Shown here: one piece after another, positions 1 through 6,925 of the stretch
Numbering within the stretch: the first letter of the stretch is position 1
Layout: each line of letters starts with the position of its first letter
Source of the DNA: DATGMB01 sp035293845
GTDB taxonomy: Bacteria > Acidobacteriota > Terriglobia > Bryobacterales > Bryobacteraceae
NCBI GenBank assembly: GCA_035293845.1
Contig: DATGMB010000183.1
Location: 1-10,477, forward strand
DNA length: 10,477 bases
Direction of reading: 5' to 3'
Translations under genes and position numbers: made by a program
Notes under the pieces: model-generated
Told to the model about the DNA's origin: nothing
Database searches by the model: none
What the model saw: the letters and a program-made list of their open reading frames with translations, nothing else

Positions 1-583
<583 letters not shown>

Positions 584-592
584 TCAATCGGT

Positions 593-621
593 GCACGGGC
601 CGGCCGTCGCCGGCCCCGTGC
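593..621. terminator. GC-rich hairpin between convergent genes, possible bidirectional terminator
   Basis: Left arm GCACGGGCCGGC (593-604), four-base loop CGTC, and right arm GCCGGCCCCGTGC (609-621). The arms pair fully apart from one bulged C. It begins 10 bases after the gap stop and ends 23 bases before the stop of the minus-strand gene at 645, so it could serve both transcripts. No T-run follows on either side, so it is not a classical intrinsic terminator. The stem is seen directly; the terminating role is inferred from position. Confidence 0.6.
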
Positions 622-644
622 TGTGGGCAGTAGGCGACCTCGTA

Positions 645-1163
645 CTACTCCCGAGGATTCGTCCAGCGTCCAACCTCAATTCGCGGCGGACCCGTGCAAA
701 TCACGTCGATTACATGGTTCAGGCAAGCCACCTCGTAGTGCTGCAGGACGCCCGGATGCTCATCCGACGCATACGTACTCCGCTTCGTAAATTCGAGCAG
801 GTGGGAATGTGAGAACTCGCGGAACAATTTACCGGTGAATACTTCCGGCGGTTGCGGATAGATTCCGTAGCACTCGTTCAACACCGTATACGAGACCATG
901 TGGCTGCGGTCGAAGGTGAGCCGAAAGAAGCGACACGTCGGATCCGTTTCAATCGGCCTCGCGCCCAATCGCAGTTGCTCGACCCATGTGTCGTCGCGAG
1001 GAGCGAGCACGCGGTCCTGCGCTCGCGCTTCCGCTATCTCGAGTTGGAGCGTGAGTTCCTCAGTCTCTCGGATGTCGACTGCATACAGGTAATCGCAGTC
1101 ATTGATCTGCCTCGCACCCTCTTCCCATTTGACTTCACGGGTGCCAGGTTTCTCTTCGCTCAT
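645..1163 (-). CDS. Hypothetical protein, 172 aa, second gene of a two-gene unit
   Basis: I do not recognise the family. The frame runs from ATG (1163-1161) to TAG (647-645). The protein is soluble-looking, with no signal peptide or membrane segment. It is acidic at the N-terminus (MSEEKPGTREVKWEEG) and has a hydrophilic helix-like stretch around residues 33-50. The C-terminal half is rich in aromatic residues, Cys and His, for example SYTVLNECYGIYPQPPEVF near 90-110 and HYEVACLNHVIDVI near 142-155. Residue composition and the absence of repeats fit a genuine coding sequence rather than a shadow. The start overlaps the stop of the upstream nucleotidyltransferase-like gene by ATGA (1160-1163), implying translational coupling and a related job. 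Because that upstream gene is frameshifted, this one may also be losing function, although its own frame is intact. No enzyme motif can be named. Confidence refers to it being a real gene. Confidence 0.75.
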   Translation of the reverse strand: MSEEKPGTREVKWEEGARQINDCDYLYAVDIRETEELTLQLEIAEARAQDRVLAPRDDTWVEQLRLGARPIETDPTCRFFRLTFDRSHMVSYTVLNECYGIYPQPPEVFTGKLFREFSHSHLLEFTKRSTYASDEHPGVLQHYEVACLNHVIDVICTGPPRIEVGRWTNPRE

Positions 1164-1770
1164 TCTGCCTCGCGAAGCTCCGCCAGCCGCTCGCGAAGCA
1201 CCGCCGGCAGCGCCCCCTCCACCTCCGCCGTCACTAACCCCACCTCATCCAAATCCCTTACGTGCACCTGATCGATATCGCGGTTGTTACTCAGCTTCAT
1301 CCGCACCAGGTCCGCGACAGGAATCACCGCCACCTCCACACCGTGAATCCCGATAAACTCCGGCGCCAGCGGCGGGTTCGGAACGGCTTGAGTCTCTTTC
1401 ATCCTCTCGCCGCTGAACACCAGACGCACCGCGTTGCGCGCCTTCGTCTCGCCCTCGGGCAGAGGCATATCGACGCCGTTCAGTGCCGAAACCGGAAGCC
1501 ATGCCGCGCTGCGACACCGGATCCGCTTCACATCCGCGCGGTTGACCATGATATCATGTCCTTCGTATTCCGCACCGCGGAGGGCTCGACCCGGTTCACG
1601 TGCACCATCACAGCCATCCCGCTGATCACCTCGTACGGAATTCCGGCCTCGGTGAGCGGCGCCGCGACCCGCTCCAACATCCCGATCATCGCAAACAGCC
1701 GCTCCTCGAACAAGGTGTTGATCGACCCGCCTTTCTCCAGCGTCGCGCGCACGAACTGCTCGAAACTCAC
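1160..1770 (-). pseudogene. Nucleotidyltransferase-like (AbiEii/MNT type) gene broken by apparent frameshifts
   Basis: The 5' part reads from GTG (1770-1768) as MSFEQFVRATLEKGG and continues to a core of the form ISGMAVMVHV...RNTKD, which in this fold leads into the metal-binding D-x-D strand (usually G-G-x-A ... R-x-T-x-D-[IVL]-D). At 1560-1555 the minus strand reads GAC AT GAT where GAC ATC GAT would give D-I-D. From there the next frame continues I-M-V-N-R-A-D-V-K-R-I. At 1516 an extra T returns reading to the first frame for VAARHGFRFRH (1515-1483). A missing base between 1483 and 1482 moves it back again for NGVDMPLPEGETKARN through to TGA (1162-1160). With the three indels corrected, a single protein of about 203 residues results. 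The tail contains IGIHGVEVAVIPVADLVRMKL, typical of this superfamily. As written, translation stops at 1528 after 80 residues. No strong Shine-Dalgarno precedes the GTG. Alternatives are sequencing errors or true decay. Confidence 0.8.
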
Positions 1771-1796
1771 CAGGCGCGTTGGTATAGCTTATTATC

Positions 1797-3038
1797 ATGC
1801 ATCGCCGCTCCTTCTTCCGCTCGCTCGCCGCTGCCACCGCCGCCACCGCCGCCGCCCCGCCGCCTGCTGCCGCCGCGGGCATCCCCAAAATGAAAATCAC
1901 CCGCGTGCGCCTCTTCGCGCCGCCCAACCCCAACCCGCTCCCCAATCAAAGCGACATGGTCGTCACCATCGAGACTGACGCCGGCATCACCGGCATCGGC
2001 GAGGGCGGCTCGAAAGACCTGCTGGCGCCCGTCGCCGGCCGCCTCATCGGCCAGGACCCGCGCTTCATCGAACGGCTCTGGCAGGACATGAACCGCGCCT
2101 TCTTCTATCCCGCCGGCCGCGAAAAGACCGATGCCATCGGCGCGCTCGATCTCGCGCTCTGGGACATCCGCGGCAAAGCGCTCGGCCTGCCCGTCCACGC
2201 CGTTCTCGGCGGCATGGTGCGCAATTATTGCGAGTGTTACAACACCGCCGGCTCGATCCCCGGCGTCCGCCCCGGTATGGGCATCAGGGAGCGCGCCCAG
2301 CTCACCATTGCCGCCGGCTATCGCGCCTTCCGCATGGGCGCCGCCGATGCACCGGCCAATGGCCCGTTCAACACCCACGAACGCCTCAATAAGCTGTACG
2401 AAGATTGCGTCGCCGCGCGCGAAGGAGTCGGCAAAAACGGCGACTGGTGCGTCGACTTCCACCAGCGCTTCGACCTCTCCGAAGCCGTGCGCGGCTGCGA
2501 GCTGATCCGCGACCTCGCGCCCTACTTCGTCGAAGACCCCGTCCGCGCCGAAGCCTTCAATGAAGACCTGCCGATCCTGCGCCGCAAGGTCAGCGTGCCG
2601 ATCGCCGCCGGCGAAGAATGGGGCAACCGCTGGGACTTCAACAAGCTCGTCGAAGCCCACGATATCGACTACGTCCGGGCCACTCTGCCCAACGTCGGCG
2701 GCATCACCGAGATGCTCAAAATCATGGCGATCTGCGAGACGCACTTCGTCGGCATCATCCCGCACTTCACAGGGCCGATCGCCACGGCCGCGCTCGTCAA
2801 CTGCCTCGGCACTTACTCCGGACCGGTGCTGATGGAGTATAACTACGGCCGCCGCACCATCCCGCACATGCCGGTCGGCCTCGATTTCAAGGATGGCAAG
2901 CTCTGCGCCAGCGACCGCCCCGGCCTTGGCGTAGAACTCGACATGAAACAGCTACAGCACGTCGCCGACTTCACCGAATACGTGACCGCCCGCGCCCAAA
3001 CCTACTTTCGCCCGGACGGCTCGATCACGAACTGGTAG
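1797..3038 (+). CDS. Enolase-superfamily (mandelate racemase/muconate lactonizing) enzyme, galactonate-dehydratase-like, with Tat leader
   Basis: Probable acid-sugar dehydratase or related Mg2+-dependent enzyme that abstracts the proton alpha to a carboxylate. The 413-residue protein has an N-terminal capping domain (about 32-150) and a TIM barrel (about 155-395). Metal ligands fit Asp220 (VDFHQRF), Glu246 (FVEDPV) and Glu273 (AAGEEWGNRWDF). His222 and His323 (IIPHFTGPIATAA) match the acid/base histidines of D-galactonate dehydratase DgoD, and GLGVEL near the C-terminus matches DgoD's GLGVEI. The second barrel strand reads YRAFRMG, with Arg where other subgroups have a catalytic Lys. The N-terminus MHRRSFFRSLAAATAATAAA resembles a twin-arginine signal followed by an Ala/Pro stretch, suggesting export; most members are cytosolic. 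ATG 1797 has no clear Shine-Dalgarno. The gene is divergent from the nucleotidyltransferase with a 26-bp gap containing AT-rich TATAGCTTATTAT. Superfamily is certain; substrate is not. Confidence 0.93.
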   Translation: MHRRSFFRSLAAATAATAAAPPPAAAAGIPKMKITRVRLFAPPNPNPLPNQSDMVVTIETDAGITGIGEGGSKDLLAPVAGRLIGQDPRFIERLWQDMNRAFFYPAGREKTDAIGALDLALWDIRGKALGLPVHAVLGGMVRNYCECYNTAGSIPGVRPGMGIRERAQLTIAAGYRAFRMGAADAPANGPFNTHERLNKLYEDCVAAREGVGKNGDWCVDFHQRFDLSEAVRGCELIRDLAPYFVEDPVRAEAFNEDLPILRRKVSVPIAAGEEWGNRWDFNKLVEAHDIDYVRATLPNVGGITEMLKIMAICETHFVGIIPHFTGPIATAALVNCLGTYSGPVLMEYNYGRRTIPHMPVGLDFKDGKLCASDRPGLGVELDMKQLQHVADFTEYVTARAQTYFRPDGSITNW

Positions 3039-3050
3039 TGTTTCGCCTTT

Positions 3051-3074
3051 CCTCGGCGCCTCGGCGTCTCGGCG
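3051..3074. repeat. Three tandem octamers (CCTCGGCG, CCTCGGCG, TCTCGGCG)
   Basis: Three adjacent 8-bp units at 3051-3058, 3059-3066 and 3067-3074, followed by GTGATC, lie in the 45-bp gap between the convergent stops at 3038 and 3084. The run is preceded by TTTCGCCTTT. Its form resembles the octamer strings of type (TCTGCGTC)(TCTGCGCC) that I recall as dispersed intergenic elements in several bacterial phyla. The resemblance is from memory; the tandem units are seen directly. No strong hairpin is evident. Confidence 0.65.
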
Positions 3075-3083
3075 GTGATCCGT

Positions 3084-4490
3084 CTACATCTTCACCTCTG
3101 TCGGCGGCTTGGGCGGCAGCGGCGTTTTGGGCGGCAGCGGCTCTCCGCTGTCGTCCGCGTCGCTCGGCAGCATGCCCTCGCGCCGCACCGAAATCGGCCC
3201 GCGGTTGGCCGTGATCCGGATCGCCGGCCCGTTCCCTACCCTGCCCTTCAGCATCGCCGTGCGGCCCTCGCGCTCCACCTGAATCTGCGGTCCGAAGTCG
3301 TTGATCGCGTCGCCCCGCTCCGCGGTCGCCTGCAAATCGAAATTCGCCTTCTCCGGCAGCACCAGGTCCACCCGCCCGAAGCCGGACCGGGCGTTGATCG
3401 CGGCGACCGGCGAAGCCGGCTGCAGCTCCAGATCGCCGCGCTCGGTCTCCACCTCGAGCGACTGCGTGAATCCCGCCAGCTTCACATCGCGCGAGCGCGT
3501 GACCAGACGCAGCGGCCCGGTAAGGCCATTGCCGCTGACCTCGCCGCGGTCCATATTGAGCTGGCCGGGAATCGCCTGCGCGTGCAGTTCGGTGTTGGAA
3601 ATGCCCTCGAAGTCGAGCGGCTTGGCGAGGTTCTTGAACTCCAGCGCGCCGATCCACGCGCCCGCGATGGTCACCTGCCCGGCCACGTTTTCGATATCCA
3701 CATCGCCGCCGCGCCCTTCCAGATCCAGCTTGCCCTTCACATCTACCGCGCGCACCAGCTGGCTGTTGCTAACGTTCATCCGCACGCTGCCGCCGATGCG
3801 GGCCAACCGCACATCGCCGCGATTGGTCGCGACTTCCACGTCGCCCGCCACATCGTCGATCTCCACGTCGCCGGTCCGCCCGCGCGTCTCCACCGTCATG
3901 CCGCGCGGCACCGTCACTTCCAGGTCATCGTCCACGCGCTGGTTCGAGGGCGCGCGGTCCTGGTTCGTGCGCACCAGCAGCCGGTCGCCTTCCGGGACGA
4001 TCTCGACCGGCGTGCGGCCATTGGTCTGGTCGGCATCCGTGCGGCCCCAGGCATGGATCTGCTTGCGGCCGCTCACCACGATCTCCTGCGTATCCGCGCC
4101 GGTCACCTTGATATTGCCGCGGGGATTATCGAACACGATGTACCGGATATTGCCGGCCGGCGCCTGCGCCGCAATCGGGTAATCGTACTCCTCTCCGATC
4201 ATGACTCCGCCCAGATCGTAGCGGATGCCGTGCCGATGGCCCTCCCACAGCCCACTTCCGATCACGCAGATGAACACGATCAGTACGATTTCGCCGCCCG
4301 AAAAGCTCGAGCCGCGGTGCCCCAGCAGGACCACTTCCGCCACCCGGAGCAGGCCCCAGGCGATCAGAAGAAAGGGCCAGTATTGCGCCAGCAGATCGAA
4401 GACCGGCGCCTCCGGATGCAGGTTGCGCCACAGGAAAAACGCGCCGATGAGCAGGAGCAGCAATGGCCCCGAGAGGGAGTGGCGCCTCAT
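3084..4490 (-). CDS. Membrane-anchored DUF4097 (putative adhesin, beta-helix type) protein
   Basis: This is the last gene of the minus-strand envelope operon, 468 residues. The N-terminus has hydrophobic segments at about 8-21 (GPLLLLLIGAFFLW), 36-57 (QYWPFLLIAWGLLRVAEVVL) and 67-82. The first two resemble the LiaI/LiaF transmembrane unit of the two genes upstream. Residues about 120-430 consist of repeated short beta strands of the pattern R-G-D-V-x-L / V-D-I-x-N-V-A-G, as in DUF4097 proteins, which fold as a right-handed beta-helix-like domain related to the LiaF C-terminus. The C-terminus is proline-rich (LPPKTPLPPKPP). Topology is inferred as an extracytoplasmic beta domain. ATG 4490 overlaps the stop of the upstream gene by ATGA, with GGGAGGG upstream as ribosome-binding site. 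The biochemical role of DUF4097 is unsettled; a ligand- or stress-sensing, scaffold-like function is an inference from LiaF and the sigma factor. Stop TAG lies at 3086-3084. Confidence 0.88.
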   Translation of the reverse strand: MRRHSLSGPLLLLLIGAFFLWRNLHPEAPVFDLLAQYWPFLLIAWGLLRVAEVVLLGHRGSSFSGGEIVLIVFICVIGSGLWEGHRHGIRYDLGGVMIGEEYDYPIAAQAPAGNIRYIVFDNPRGNIKVTGADTQEIVVSGRKQIHAWGRTDADQTNGRTPVEIVPEGDRLLVRTNQDRAPSNQRVDDDLEVTVPRGMTVETRGRTGDVEIDDVAGDVEVATNRGDVRLARIGGSVRMNVSNSQLVRAVDVKGKLDLEGRGGDVDIENVAGQVTIAGAWIGALEFKNLAKPLDFEGISNTELHAQAIPGQLNMDRGEVSGNGLTGPLRLVTRSRDVKLAGFTQSLEVETERGDLELQPASPVAAINARSGFGRVDLVLPEKANFDLQATAERGDAINDFGPQIQVEREGRTAMLKGRVGNGPAIRITANRGPISVRREGMLPSDADDSGEPLPPKTPLPPKPPTEVKM

Positions 4491-4897
4491 TTCGGCCCTC
4501 CCTGGGGCGGCGCCGGCGGCGCCGCGCTCGTGCCGAAGCCGCCGGTCGCGGGCCCCTGCCCATAGCGGCTTTGCCGGTACCGGGCTCCGGGGCCCGGAGG
4601 CGGAGCAGGCGGCGGCGCGGAAGGATGCGGCGGATACGGAGAGGGCGGCCCGTAGAGGCTATAGGCGCCGTACGGCCCATAATGTCCGCCCGGCGGCGGA
4701 GGCCAACCCGCAGCCGGCTGCCCCTGCCGTTCCGCCCGGCTCAGCAGGCTGAACAGGCCGAATACGATCAATAGCACCGGCCACGTCTGGTTGAAACCGT
4801 AGGGCGTGAAATTGTTCAGCGCGAACAGCGCGCCCACCGTGATCAGGGTGACGGGACCGCGCAGCGCGCAGGCGAGCGACCGGTCAGCGCCTCTCAT
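4487..4897 (-). CDS. Small LiaI/LiaF-like two-TM membrane protein with Pro/Gly/Tyr-rich tail
   Basis: A 136-residue protein with two membrane segments at about 14-29 (GPVTLITVGALFALNN) and 38-53 (TWPVLLIVFGLFSLLS). The spacing and the W-P-V-L-L-I motif are those of the LiaI-LiaF transmembrane region (DUF5668-like). Residues 55-136 are low-complexity, rich in Pro, Gly, Tyr and Ala (PPPPGG, YGPYGAYSLYGPP, APPPAPPPGPG), and probably disordered. In Firmicutes the LiaI/LiaF proteins are membrane parts of the cell-envelope stress response; this protein shares only the membrane module. ATG 4897-4895 lies 13 bases inside the 3' end of the upstream gene and is preceded by a strong AGGAGGT Shine-Dalgarno (complement of 4903-4909), which supports this start. 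Its stop overlaps the start of the DUF4097 gene. It could be a partner of the two flanking proteins, which carry the same membrane unit. Confidence 0.85.
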   Translation of the reverse strand: MRGADRSLACALRGPVTLITVGALFALNNFTPYGFNQTWPVLLIVFGLFSLLSRAERQGQPAAGWPPPPGGHYGPYGAYSLYGPPSPYPPHPSAPPPAPPPGPGARYRQSRYGQGPATGGFGTSAAPPAPPQGGPK

Positions 4898-5585
4898 GCC
4901 GGACCTCCTCGTGCGCCTGATAGCCCGCGGCGCCGTGGCCCGCCAGTCTTCCGTACAGCAGCCATACCCCGGCCGCGATCAGCAGCACCGGCCAGTAGCG
5001 CACGACCCTCTGGAAATCGAAGATATCGAGCGTATAGAGCAGCAGGATCGCGCCCAGCGCGATCAGCGTGATCCCGGCCACCGGCACGTTGCGGCCGTGC
5101 AGATCGAGAATGCTCGAATATTCGTCCACCGGCTCACCCATGCGCCGCTTGAGCGCCGTGTGATACGCCTCAAACGCCATATAGAACATCCACGCGGCGA
5201 TCAGAATCCCGAAAATCGGCTCGATGCCGCGCGAAGCGCCGGAGTTGATGATGCTCACCAGAAGTCCCCAGATCACGGCGTGCACCATGCCCTTGGCGTA
5301 TTGCCCGTTATAGATGGCGCCCACGCCGGGAATCCAGCCCAGGAAAAACGCCAGACCGGGCGAGATCCCCGGGTCCACATAGGGCGCTGCCGGCGGCGGT
5401 GGCACGGGAGGCGGCGGCGCCGTCGCGGCGAAGCCCGGCGGAGGCGCCGCCGCTGCGCCGGGCGGTACATGCTGGGCGCAAAAGACCGTGCCGAAAGCGT
5501 CCCGCCGGCACTCGTCGCACACAGGCTTGCCGCAAGTGCGGCAGTACGCCGTGGCCGGTGCTAGTGGATGGTTCTCGCAATTCAT
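4884..5585 (-). CDS. B-box zinc-finger / TM2-like / LiaF-like membrane protein
   Basis: A 233-residue protein with three parts. Residues 1-39 form a B-box-type zinc finger: Cys3, His6, Cys15, Cys18, Cys23, Cys26, Cys36 and His39 (for example YCRTCGKPVCDEC). A Pro/Ala linker runs over about 41-70. Residues 73-145 form a hydrophobic TM2-like region with FFLGWIPGVGAIYNGQYAKG, followed by two further membrane stretches. A second LiaI/LiaF-like pair lies at 167-213 (VAGITLIALGAILLLYTL, then YWPVLLIAAGVWLLYG). The zinc finger presumably faces the cytoplasm. ATG 5585-5583 follows the anti-sigma stop by 13 bases, and AAGGGA in that gap is a plausible ribosome-binding site. B-box domains in bacteria are common at the head of such membrane proteins, but the bound partner is unknown. 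Its place directly after the sigma/anti-sigma pair suggests it is part of the regulon or of the sensing apparatus. Domain calls are firm; function is inferred. Confidence 0.88.
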   Translation of the reverse strand: MNCENHPLAPATAYCRTCGKPVCDECRRDAFGTVFCAQHVPPGAAAAPPPGFAATAPPPPVPPPPAAPYVDPGISPGLAFFLGWIPGVGAIYNGQYAKGMVHAVIWGLLVSIINSGASRGIEPIFGILIAAWMFYMAFEAYHTALKRRMGEPVDEYSSILDLHGRNVPVAGITLIALGAILLLYTLDIFDFQRVVRYWPVLLIAAGVWLLYGRLAGHGAAGYQAHEEVRHERR

Positions 5586-5598
5586 GGTTCGTATCCCT

Positions 5599-6210
5599 TC
5601 AATGTGATGCCCCGCCCGGCTGACCCGCCGGCGTCCGGGAAACTCCGCCGTGCGGCTTCACCGGCAGCCGGTGTTCGTCGGGCTTCGGAGCAGGCGCGGC
5701 CTCCGCGCTCTGCTGCTGCCATTCTTCGATCGTCGTCTGAATCTGGTAAACCACTTTCAGGTTCTCGTAAAACTTCACCGTGCGCGCCCAGGTGCGCACC
5801 GCGCGGTCTTCGATACCCGCCCATACTTCCGAGGGCTTCAGGTCCGCCGGCCGCAACTGCCGAGCCGGGACCACGAACCGCGCCAGCATCGTCAATGAGA
5901 GCACCGTCAGCGCCATGCTCATCGCGAATTTCGGCTGCAGGAAGCCGTCCCGCAGGTCCGCCAGCCACCGCGGCAGCCGGGACTTTCGCCGCTCGCGGTT
6001 CCACGGCGCGTCGAACAGAATCCGCGTCACCAGCTCCGGCGGCGGCTCGACTTCCGCCGCCCGCTCGATGAAGGCCAGCGCCGCCGCCGAATCCCGCGCC
6101 AACTCCGCGCACGCCGGGCATCCGCCCAGGTGCCGCTCGAGCTCGAACCGCTCCGCCGAGCTCAGGGTGGCGTAGTCGCAGATCAGGATTTCGGCTTCCG
6201 CGCAGTTCAT
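5599..6210 (-). CDS. Anti-sigma factor with zf-HC2 zinc finger and single membrane span
   Basis: A 203-residue membrane anti-sigma factor of the ZAS (zf-HC2) group, which binds and holds its cognate ECF sigma factor. The cytoplasmic N-terminus MNCAEAEILICDYA leads to His27-x3-Cys31-x2-Cys34 (HLGGCPAC), with Cys3 a possible fourth ligand. A cytoplasmic stretch follows (35-93, with PPELVTRILFDAPW), then one transmembrane helix at about 95-114 (FAMSMALTVLSLTMLARFVV). An outer domain of about 88 residues contains a helix-like W-A-R-T-V-K-F-Y-E-N-L-K region and ends in a Pro/Gly-rich tail. The start ATG (6210-6208) overlaps the sigma-factor stop by ATGA, the usual coupling that keeps sigma and anti-sigma in proportion. 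The signal and the release mechanism (proteolysis or conformational change) cannot be read from the sequence. Confidence 0.93.
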   Translation of the reverse strand: MNCAEAEILICDYATLSSAERFELERHLGGCPACAELARDSAAALAFIERAAEVEPPPELVTRILFDAPWNRERRKSRLPRWLADLRDGFLQPKFAMSMALTVLSLTMLARFVVPARQLRPADLKPSEVWAGIEDRAVRTWARTVKFYENLKVVYQIQTTIEEWQQQSAEAAPAPKPDEHRLPVKPHGGVSRTPAGQPGGASH

Positions 6211-6887
6211 ACCGCCAGCTTCTGCTTCCGCAGCAGGCGCGCCAGTTCGGCCCGCCCGCGATTGATTCGGGACTTTACCGTTCCCTCCGGAATCTGCAGC
6301 ACGGCCGCGATTTCCCGGTACTCCATCTCCTGCAGATCGCGCAGGATTACTGCCTCCCGCAGGTCCGGTGAAAGTTTTTGCAGCGTCGCCTGCAGGATCT
6401 CGCTCGCCTCCCTGCCCGCCAGCGCCTGATCCGGCCGCGCCGCAGCCGCGGTCCCCGATTCCTCAATGACCGGCAACTGCTCTTCGATGGAATCCGTCAC
6501 CCGCTCCTGACGGCTACGGCGATAATGGTCGATCAGCAGGTTACGGGTCACCCGCGTCAACCAGGTAGTGAACGAGCCCTCCGCCGAGCGGAACGTCCGG
6601 AGCTGGCGGAATACCCGCAGGAACACTTCCTGCGTCAGGTCCTGCGCCTCCGCGCCGCTGCCCGTGAACCGGTAGCATAGCGCGTATACTTTGCGGGTGT
6701 GCGCGCGCACGAGGTCCTCCCATGCGGTCTCTTCCCCGCGCAGGCAGCGCGCTACGAGGCTGGAATCGGAATCCAAGCTACGTTCTATCAGATTGCGCCC
6801 GCCTACGACACCTGCCACGGGGCGAACCTGCTCCCCGCTCCCCAGGCGATTTTCGAAACTGCCGAGTACAACCGCAGCGGATGCCAT
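6207..6887 (-). CDS. ECF (sigma-70 family, RpoE-like) RNA polymerase sigma factor
   Basis: A 226-residue alternative sigma factor that directs RNA polymerase to a specific promoter set. Sigma region 2 lies at about 56-123 (with ALCYRFTGSGAEAQDLTQEVF and FTTWLTRVTRNLLIDHYRR). A linker follows at 124-160, and region 4 lies at about 163-218, with the helix-turn-helix YREIAAVLQIPEGTVKSRINRG. No region 3 is present, as expected for ECF proteins. The N-terminal 38 residues before SLDSDSSLVARCLRGEE are longer than usual, so a later start is possible. However, ATG 6887-6885 is preceded by GGAAAGAAG and by a well-formed promoter whose start site would give a leader of about 30 bases, which supports it. 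It is the first gene of a five-gene operon; its stop overlaps the anti-sigma start. The promoter seen looks like a primary-sigma promoter, so autoregulation is not evident. Confidence 0.95.
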   Translation of the reverse strand: MASAAVVLGSFENRLGSGEQVRPVAGVVGGRNLIERSLDSDSSLVARCLRGEETAWEDLVRAHTRKVYALCYRFTGSGAEAQDLTQEVFLRVFRQLRTFRSAEGSFTTWLTRVTRNLLIDHYRRSRQERVTDSIEEQLPVIEESGTAAAARPDQALAGREASEILQATLQKLSPDLREAVILRDLQEMEYREIAAVLQIPEGTVKSRINRGRAELARLLRKQKLAV

Positions 6888-6925
6888 GTCTCGCTTCTTT
6901 CCATATGAAGAAACGAGGCTTTATC

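Noticed and set aside
591..812. Small plus-strand open frame after gap
   Set aside because: It starts inside the hairpin and lies antisense to the better-supported minus-strand gene at 645-1163.
1160..1945. A single intact 261-codon minus-strand gene extending upstream of 1770
   Set aside because: The part upstream of about 1555 in that frame is Arg/Ala/Gly shadow sequence opposite the enzyme leader; the real N-terminal half is in another frame from GTG 1770.
1767..2867. Long minus-strand open frame (366 codons) opposite the enolase-superfamily gene
   Set aside because: It is the complement of a clearly coding gene in GC-rich DNA, its translation has Gly/Ala/Asp/Val-biased shadow composition, and no domain is recognisable.
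3051..3074. Tandem repeat as a CRISPR fragment
   Set aside because: Units are 8 bp with no spacers.
3075..4565. Long plus-strand open frame (496 codons) over the DUF4097 gene
   Set aside because: Arg/Ala/His-rich composition typical of an antisense shadow; the minus-strand frame has membrane segments and DUF4097-like repeats.
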